Assembly (NCBI GenBank): GCA_001593845.1
Contig: LUCF01000062.1
Span: 1 to 10,973 of the forward strand
Source of the DNA: Candidatus Bathyarchaeota archaeon B63
GTDB lineage: Archaea; Thermoproteota; Bathyarchaeia; Bathyarchaeales; DTEX01
Reading direction: 5' to 3'
DNA length: 10,973 nt
A program made the position numbers and the translations under genes. Shown piece after piece: positions 7,241 to 10,973 of this stretch. The stretch's first letter is position 1. Each line of letters starts with the position of its first letter. The notes beneath the pieces were generated by a model. That model was given only the letters and a program-made list of their open reading frames with translations. It did not search any database and had not been told where the DNA came from.

Positions 7241-7528
7241 GGCTGTCCACCGATCATCCGCTGAGAAGTATTATGCTGATCCTCTAAAAGAGCTTATCAT
7301 AGAATTGGATGCGGAGAGGAAGTGGAAAGAATGCGGCCTTATAGATTTAGCTGCACCTTCTCTCTTCTCCATCCCGATGCTGGCGCCTACTGCGGATGTA
7401 ATGCTCATGCTCTTCTTGGCCGCAGATTGTTCCGATGTGGGTCTTCGGCCTCAGCTCCACCCCCACATTATAGAGAGGCGCGGATTAAGGGCTGATGGGA
7501 AGGCCTATGCGGGTCAGCGTCCCACCGG

Positions 7529-7954
7529 TTACCATGAGGGCTTCTCATACTTCCATGCGACTGTGTCTCCATGGTGGAGGGTGAAGGCGTCCGCCGCAAC
7601 CGGGCCTATCTCCCACTTCGACCCTGTGGAGTTCCAGATGTACCATAGCCAGTAGTATCCGGGGTCTCCTCCCCTCCCGTTTATCGCCGTGATGAATACG
7701 CCGAACGGGTAGGCCGTGTAATCTATATCAGCTACCAGGTCGGTGGCGTTGAAGAGGGACGACCCGATAGGCAGCATGGTCCCGTTGTGCCACTCCCGCG
7801 TGCCGTTCCCGTAATCGATAAGCACATTGACGAGCATATGGGTCCTCAGCTTCCTAAGCTCCTCGACTGCCTGATCATAGAGGCTCCGGTACCTCAAGTG
7901 CTCGTTATAGTAGTAGACGGCGGCGAACCCTGATATGATCAGCCCGCAGAGCAT
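7529..7954 (-). CDS. Membrane-anchored DUF4430 (transcobalamin-like C-terminal) protein
   Basis: After a hydrophobic N-terminus the protein shows the DUF4430 pattern: VLIDYGNGTREWHNGT, then SLFNATDL, GVFITAINGRGG, YYWLWYIWNSTGSKWEIGPVAAD and a closing LHHGDTVAWKYE. DUF4430 is a beta-rich extracellular domain related to the C-terminal half of transcobalamin/intrinsic factor, often on surface ligand-binding proteins. From the ATG at 7954 there are 141 residues. The frame is open upstream, however: SKRTPWVWVSLA leads into the same hydrophobic segment, giving a far better positively charged signal anchor. A perfect GGAGGTGA (8007-8000) lies six bases before an ATC codon (7993-7991) in that frame. 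The true start may be that ATC, or an ATG mutated or misread. The gene directly follows the ECF S component, so the pair probably cooperate in solute capture and uptake. Confidence 0.8.
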   Translation of the reverse strand: MLCGLIISGFAAVYYYNEHLRYRSLYDQAVEELRKLRTHMLVNVLIDYGNGTREWHNGTMLPIGSSLFNATDLVADIDYTAYPFGVFITAINGRGGDPGYYWLWYIWNSTGSKWEIGPVAADAFTLHHGDTVAWKYEKPSW

Positions 7955-7985
7955 CGCTAATGAGACCCAGACCCACGGGGTTCTC

Positions 7986-8561
7986 TTACTGATGACTCTT
8001 CACCTCCTCAGATTCTATGGAAGTTAATCCTCTAACAATCCTGATGAGCGGCCCCCCAGATATAAAGAAGAAGAGGAAGTTGGAGACTTCATGGGTGACC
8101 GTGAAGGGGATCCCCTGGATTATCCATAGGATGAGCGAGCCGCCGAAGACGAGGGCCGTAACAACATTCGTTAAGAGATCATAAGTGAAGGTGAGGAGAA
8201 AGCCTAAAATGCCGAGCTTCAAGCCGCTCGTGAGGAACTCACCGCCGATTCTCGGACTGTTGGAGCCCACCCTCAGCCCCAACTTCATGGATATGCCGCC
8301 GACGATTCCATATATGCTTTCACCCGTGGACGTTGCGATCAGCGTAGGTAGGTTGAAACCGTATGGGTTGATCGTCCCATAGACGAGCCATGTCAGGACC
8401 CCCACCGCGGCTCCGATGAGGCTTCCCATAGTATAGCCGCTTACGAAGACTAGGAGGTCCATGATCTTCACGTTGGGTATGCCTATCAGGAGGTAATTCG
8501 TGGAGATGCAGAGTGAGGTCATGATGGCGATGAAGCTCAGCTTCCTCGTTGGGATATTCAT
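7986..8561 (-). CDS. ECF transporter S component (substrate-binding membrane subunit)
   Basis: S components are small membrane proteins that bind a vitamin or metal and dock onto a shared EcfT/EcfAA' ATPase module. From the ATG at 8561 this has 191 residues and about six hydrophobic segments. MNIPTRKLSFIAIMTSLCIS begins the first. IPNVKIMDLLVFVSGYTMGS and LIGAAVGVLTWLVYGTINPYG match the usual first half, with small residues (GAAVG) for docking. Upstream starts to 8642 exist, but a TATA box at 8593-8586 lies about 28 bp before this ATG, so transcripts should begin at it, leaderless. No EcfA or EcfT gene is visible, so it would share a module encoded elsewhere. The DUF4430 gene follows immediately. 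The substrate cannot be read from sequence; a corrinoid is a guess from context. Confidence 0.8.
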   Translation of the reverse strand: MNIPTRKLSFIAIMTSLCISTNYLLIGIPNVKIMDLLVFVSGYTMGSLIGAAVGVLTWLVYGTINPYGFNLPTLIATSTGESIYGIVGGISMKLGLRVGSNSPRIGGEFLTSGLKLGILGFLLTFTYDLLTNVVTALVFGGSLILWIIQGIPFTVTHEVSNFLFFFISGGPLIRIVRGLTSIESEEVKSHQ

Positions 8562-8563
8562 TT

Positions 8564-8593
8564 GGATGGATAATCCATCCCATTCATATATAA
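8564..8593 (-). promoter_or_regulatory. ECF promoter: TATA box plus perfect 17-bp operator-like palindrome
   Basis: On the minus strand CCTTATATATG contains a strong TATA box (8593-8586). Between it and the ATG at 8561 is GGATGGATAATCCATCC (8564-8580), with perfect 8-bp arms around one base. It ends three bases before the start codon and so covers the expected initiation site. This is where archaeal repressors block polymerase recruitment. The spacing makes the transcript leaderless. A vitamin-responsive or corrinoid-responsive repressor is plausible but unidentified. Confidence 0.62.
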
Positions 8594-8764
8594 GGTTTTT
8601 CCCCAAAACCTGCGAAGAGACACCCACAGAAGCACGGACCAACGATCCTTCCTTGATGGGCTTCTCGATCAGGGAAGACTCATTCAGCCACGCTTTAGAC
8701 TGAGGAATCAGGATGGAATTGTACGAATATCGATCTTCGCCTCCTCATCGATGCTGATTCAGCG

Positions 8765-9376
8765 CTATCTCTTCTTTAGGAGCTCCTCGAGTTTGCTCTC
8801 CAGCTTCTTCGCCCTCTCCTCAGCGGTCATGAAGATCTCTGCGAGTTCCCTCTTCTTGATCAGCCCGCTCAGCCTCTCGAGCTCTTCAGGTAGGCCCTCT
8901 ATCGCCTGGATAAGGGTCTTGTCAGCTGCTTCGTCATCATAGAATATCTCCAAGGCCTCCTCTGGGCAGAACTCGACGCATTTCGGCTCCCCATCACATA
9001 GATCGCAGACATCGACTATGTTCTTCTCCATATTCATCACGAGTCCGCCGTGGGGGCACGCCTGGATGCACCATCCGCAGCCATCGCATTTCTGCTCATC
9101 CACGATCAGCAGGTTTCCCTTCTCAGACTGCCTGAGGGCGTCTCTTGGGCAGGCTGCCACGCACGGCGGGTCATCGCAGAACCTGCATGTCATGGCCGTG
9201 TTCAGGAGAGGGGTGAGCCTTATGACCCTTATCCGGGAGAAGGCTGGGTTTGGATAGCCGTTCTTCTCGAGGGAGCAGACATACTCGCACAGCCCGCACC
9301 CCGTACATCTATCAGGCCTTATCGAGACGAATCGCCTCGTTTCGATCTCTGCGGGTTCCGACTTACTCATGATCAT
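8765..9376 (-). CDS. Four-cluster 4Fe-4S electron-transfer subunit (HycB/CooF/DmsB-like)
   Basis: These iron-sulphur subunits wire catalytic oxidoreductase subunits to other carriers. Sixteen cysteines in the family arrangement are present: C24-C27-C30-C34, C64-C67-C72-C76, C97-C100-C103-C107 and C124-C127-C133-C137, predicting four [4Fe-4S] clusters. There is no twin-arginine signal, so it is likely cytoplasmic. The C-terminus from about residue 155 to 203 is a charged, helix-forming, probably coiled-coil tail beyond the last cluster motif. ATG at 9376 or two codons later (9370) could start it; TGATC precedes the second. A TATA-like TTATTAAT at 9425-9418 gives a leader of about 20 nt. No catalytic partner such as a hydrogenase or aldehyde oxidoreductase lies in the window. 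The ECF gene downstream has its own promoter. Confidence 0.88.
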   Translation of the reverse strand: MIMSKSEPAEIETRRFVSIRPDRCTGCGLCEYVCSLEKNGYPNPAFSRIRVIRLTPLLNTAMTCRFCDDPPCVAACPRDALRQSEKGNLLIVDEQKCDGCGWCIQACPHGGLVMNMEKNIVDVCDLCDGEPKCVEFCPEEALEIFYDDEAADKTLIQAIEGLPEELERLSGLIKKRELAEIFMTAEERAKKLESKLEELLKKR

Positions 9377-9757
9377 CCCAGCCTTTACAGCTGACTGGCC
9401 CTTCTGATGCCTCTTGGATTAATAAGCAAATGCGAATAATGGTTGAAAAATCTTTCTTAGGGGGGTCTTCGGGCTGGAGGTAGACCCAGTAAAGGGCACA
9501 CTCAGAGAGACGGATCTTCCTCCTCCTTTAAGGAGGAGACCTGCAATTTTAGGTTTCAGAATTTAGATTTATTGAGGCAGAAGATCACTCGGCGGCTATC
9601 ATGTTTAATTCTTCGCCTAGGATTGTCGGGGTGAGCATTATTGAATGGTGTGGGTGTACTTTTTCCGTGAGTCGGATGGTAACAAAAGAGAAATAACGGG
9701 TCTACCCTTTTATTATTGGATGGGAATTCTACTTCTTCACGTGAAGTGAATATCGAG
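9377..9757. other. Divergent intergenic region with palindrome and two promoters
   Basis: This AT-richer gap separates the ferredoxin gene (minus) from the 87-residue gene (plus). It holds the ferredoxin TATA-like box (9418-9425) and that of the plus-strand gene (TTTTATTA, 9708-9715). Between them is a perfect palindrome, CTCCTCCTTTAAGGAGGAG (9520-9538): 9-bp arms around one T, able to form a 7-bp hairpin with a UUUAA loop. GGTAGACCC at 9479-9487 and GGGTCTACC at 9698-9706 are reverse complements. No convincing reading frame, tRNA or CRISPR-like repeat was seen. Confidence 0.5.
9735..9746. promoter_or_regulatory. 12-bp palindrome at the predicted start of the 87-residue gene
   Basis: CTTCACGTGAAG is a perfect palindrome. 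The TATA-like box at 9708-9715 predicts initiation near 9739, inside it. It overlaps GAAGTGA (9743-9749), the likely SD eight bases before the ATG at 9758, so protein binding or pairing could affect transcription or translation. It may also be chance, given its short length. Confidence 0.35.
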
Positions 9758-10021
9758 ATGGATGAGGTTAAAGTTCACAGTCCAGATGATGCCCAAGCAA
9801 TCATCATGAAGAGGCTGAGGGCGAGTTACGGCCGCGGGATACACGTAGAATTCCTGAGGTCGGAGCTGGAGACTGATCTCGCCGACGGCAGGAGGTTCTG
9901 GGTGATTGAGGGGGTAGTTCACATCAGAAGGTGGCTCTTCATGAGGAGGTCTTTTTATTTTACGTACTTTGTGGATGCGGGAGATGGGAGGATACTGATT
10001 ATGCGGGTGAAGAGGGCTTGA
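9758..10021 (+). CDS. Hypothetical 87-residue protein, PepSY-like in outline
   Basis: I do not recognise a named family. The sequence begins MDEVKVHSPDDAQAIIMKRL, an amphipathic helix, followed by HVEFLRSELETDLADGRRFWVIEGVV, an arginine-rich IRRWLFMRRSFYFTYFVDA strand pair, and DAGDGRILIMRVKRA. A helix followed by strands with a D-x-x-D-G-x-I turn is reminiscent of PepSY-type or small archaeal alpha/beta domains; this is only a resemblance. There is no signal peptide or membrane segment, so it is probably cytoplasmic. ATG at 9758 is chosen because GAAGTGA lies eight bases upstream and a TATA box lies 46 bp upstream. A TTG at 9716 would add 14 residues but lies upstream of the predicted transcript start. 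trmO follows 93 bp after the stop, with its own TATA box. Confidence 0.6.
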   Translation: MDEVKVHSPDDAQAIIMKRLRASYGRGIHVEFLRSELETDLADGRRFWVIEGVVHIRRWLFMRRSFYFTYFVDAGDGRILIMRVKRA

Positions 10022-10079
10022 GGGCACGGCGACCAGAGGGATCTAATATTGACCGTTCCTTTTTATTGGCTCCTTGATC

Positions 10080-10087
10080 TTTATTTA
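10080..10087 (+). promoter_or_regulatory. TATA box for the TrmO-like gene (leaderless)
   Basis: TTTATTTA is centred 28.5 bp before the GTG at 10112 and 31.5 bp before the ATG at 10115, the same spacing as the ECF and corrinoid promoters here. It argues that translation starts at 10112 or 10115 rather than at the more distant TTG at 10049. Confidence 0.5.
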
Positions 10088-10114
10088 TCGGATAGGCTTA
10101 ATGGGGATCTTGTG

Positions 10115-10564
10115 ATGTGGGGGAAGGAATCCTCTGGGGGAAGAGCTGAGGTCAGATTCATCGGCTGGGTCAAGAAGCCCGGCGAGGATCTGGCTGAGGT
10201 GGAGATACTCGATGAGTTCCGTGAGGGACTGAGGGGCATAGATGAGTTCTCCCATCTGATAATCCTCTACTGGTTTCATCTGAGGGACCATGAGGAGGAG
10301 AGGCGAACCCTGCTTGTTTTTCCGAGGAGACACGCGGTCACTGTCGAGAAGGGGGTCTTCGCCTGTAGGAGTCCCTCCCGCCCGAACCCGATCGGACTAT
10401 GCGTCGTGGAGCTCATCAAGATTGAGGGGACTACCCTTACGGTGAGGGGGCTTGATGCTTTCGGAGGCTCCCCGATAATCGATATTAAACCGTACCTCCC
10501 GAGGGCCGACTCATTCCCAGACGCGCGTGTGCCAGAATGGACATTGAGGGGCCCCAAAACTTGA
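10115..10564 (+). CDS. trmO: tRNA (N6-threonylcarbamoyladenosine) methyltransferase-like, TrmO/TsaA family
   Basis: TrmO (YaeB/TsaA) uses S-adenosylmethionine to N6-methylate threonylcarbamoyladenosine at position 37 of some tRNAs. It has an unusual beta-barrel fold. From the ATG at 10115 there are 149 residues, the single-domain archaeal length. Visible family segments are VRFIGWVKKP (13-22), LRGIDEFSHLIILYWFH (39-55), GVFACRSPSRPNPIGLCVVEL (80-100, the SAM-binding core), RGLDAFGGSPIIDIKP (111-126) and YLPRAD (127-132). The family's methylation-associated R-P-N-P-I-G is intact. The start could be GTG at 10112 as well; both fit a leaderless transcript from the TATA box at 10080-10087. Some archaeal homologues have unproven substrates, so the tRNA role is inferred from the family. 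Confidence 0.9.
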   Translation: MWGKESSGGRAEVRFIGWVKKPGEDLAEVEILDEFREGLRGIDEFSHLIILYWFHLRDHEEERRTLLVFPRRHAVTVEKGVFACRSPSRPNPIGLCVVELIKIEGTTLTVRGLDAFGGSPIIDIKPYLPRADSFPDARVPEWTLRGPKT

Positions 10565-10610
10565 AACTGGCCCTTAGCCTCAGCGTCCCAGCCTCCCGCC
10601 CTTCAGCACA

Positions 10611-10618
10611 TTTATATC
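10611..10618 (+). promoter_or_regulatory. TATA box upstream of moaA
   Basis: TTTATATC predicts initiation near 10640-10643. This is well upstream of the family-typical moaA ATG at 10706 but right beside an ATG at 10638, which opens a 22-codon frame, and a GTG at 10646, which is in frame with moaA. The promoter assignment is good; which codon is used first is open. Confidence 0.5.
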
Positions 10619-10637
10619 AGACAACTACATTTTTCCG

Positions 10638-10706
10638 ATGATTGCGTGTTCCATGGATATGGAGGTCTCGCGCTTAGGAGAAAGGGGACGGGGAAGAGAA
10701 GGCTGA
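10638..10706 (+). CDS. Possible 22-residue leader ORF coupled to moaA
   Basis: The frame starts MIACSMDMEVSRLGERGRGR and ends in a TGA at 10704-10706 that shares its last base with the moaA ATG (TGATG). Its ATG lies about at the expected transcript start, so it could be read leaderless and couple translation to moaA. No known motif is present. The competing explanation is that moaA itself starts at GTG 10646 with a basic N-terminal extension, and this frame is its shadow. Confidence 0.25.
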   Translation: MIACSMDMEVSRLGERGRGREG

Positions 10707-10973
10707 TGCTTAGGGATCCTTATGGAAGGCCCCTCGAGAGCATACGGATCTCGGTTACCCAGAGATGCAACTTGAGATGCTTCTACTGTCACAGGGAGGG
10801 GGAGGAGGCCTCGTGGAGGGGGGAGATGACGCCTGAGGAGATCCAGAAGATAGTGGCCGTCGCCGCCTCATTCGGGCTTGGAAACGTGAAGATCACGGGC
10901 GGGGAGCCCCTCCTAAGAGAGGACATAGTGGAGATAGTTGAGAGGATCCATCGGACCCCAGGCGTGAAGGAGA
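10706..10973 (+). CDS. moaA: GTP 3',8-cyclase MoaA, molybdenum/tungsten cofactor synthesis (5' part)
   Basis: MoaA is a radical-SAM enzyme that, with MoaC, turns GTP into cyclic pyranopterin monophosphate, the first step of molybdopterin synthesis. The 89 visible codons start MLRDPYGRPLESIRISVTQR and carry the SAM-cluster motif C21-NLR-C25-FY-C28 followed by HREGEE, diagnostic of archaeal MoaA. VKITGGEPLLREDIVEIVE (61-79) contains the SAM-binding GGEP. The remainder, including the C-terminal second 4Fe-4S site, lies outside the window. I prefer ATG 10706 because archaeal MoaA usually begins with M-x-D-x-Y-G-R, but GTG 10646 is in frame and nearer the TATA box; it would add 20 residues. The cofactor would serve a tungsten or molybdenum enzyme; the ferredoxin subunit nearby could serve one too, but no such enzyme is visible. 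Confidence 0.93.
   Translation, partial: MLRDPYGRPLESIRISVTQRCNLRCFYCHREGEEASWRGEMTPEEIQKIVAVAASFGLGNVKITGGEPLLREDIVEIVERIHRTPGVKE

Noticed and set aside
7241..7655. Plus-strand frame beginning MAVHRSSAEKYYADPLKEL, about 138 codons
   Set aside because: The first third looks somewhat protein-like, but no family is recognised, there is no SD or suitably spaced TATA box, and its last 127 bp is antisense to the well-supported DUF4430 gene.
9479..9706. 9-bp inverted repeat GGTAGACCC / GGGTCTACC as ends of a mobile element
   Set aside because: Arms are short, 210 bp apart, with no target duplication or transposase fragment between; could be chance.

Overview
The window looks archaeal. TATA elements lie about 28 bp upstream of several start codons, so some transcripts are probably leaderless, while other genes have GGAGGTGA-type Shine-Dalgarno (SD) sites. 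The gene content also fits: PyrB with a separate PyrI, a THEP1-type NTPase, short archaeal TrmO, archaeal-type MoaA, and corrinoid methyltransferase parts. Codon use is rich in AGG, ATA and GAG. A Thermoproteota/Bathyarchaeia-like lineage is my best guess, but this is inference.

Left (1-2400): the start of an NTPase and pyrI (both minus strand), then a 750-bp gap, then pyrB (plus strand). The catalytic and regulatory subunits of aspartate carbamoyltransferase therefore diverge instead of forming the usual pyrBI operon. The gap holds a decayed antitoxin-like gene, two copies of a TATA-containing repeat, an 18-bp palindrome touching one TATA box, and a roughly 110-nt segment that folds into a closed multi-hairpin structure just before pyrB.

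Middle left (2400-5600, minus strand): an SLC41/MgtE-type divalent cation carrier, a UroD-superfamily methyltransferase-like protein and a NUDIX hydrolase, closely spaced. Middle (5600-6540, plus strand): a corrinoid protein of the MtaC/MttC type, broken by an apparent 8-nt deletion in its B12-binding domain.

Middle right (6600-9400, minus strand): a 16-cysteine polyferredoxin subunit, an ECF-transporter S component, a membrane-anchored DUF4430 protein and pyrE. Right (9400-10973, plus strand): an unrecognised 87-residue protein, TrmO, and the start of moaA.

Two themes join the genes. Three enzymes or subunits of pyrimidine synthesis (PyrB, PyrI, PyrE) lie within 7 kb in separate units. UroD-like and corrinoid proteins, with an ECF/DUF4430 pair that might import a cobalamin-like vitamin, suggest corrinoid-dependent one-carbon metabolism. 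Several promoters (mgtE-like, ECF, the 87-residue gene, and the region before pyrB) carry distinct palindromes at or between the TATA box and the predicted transcription start, suggesting local repressors.
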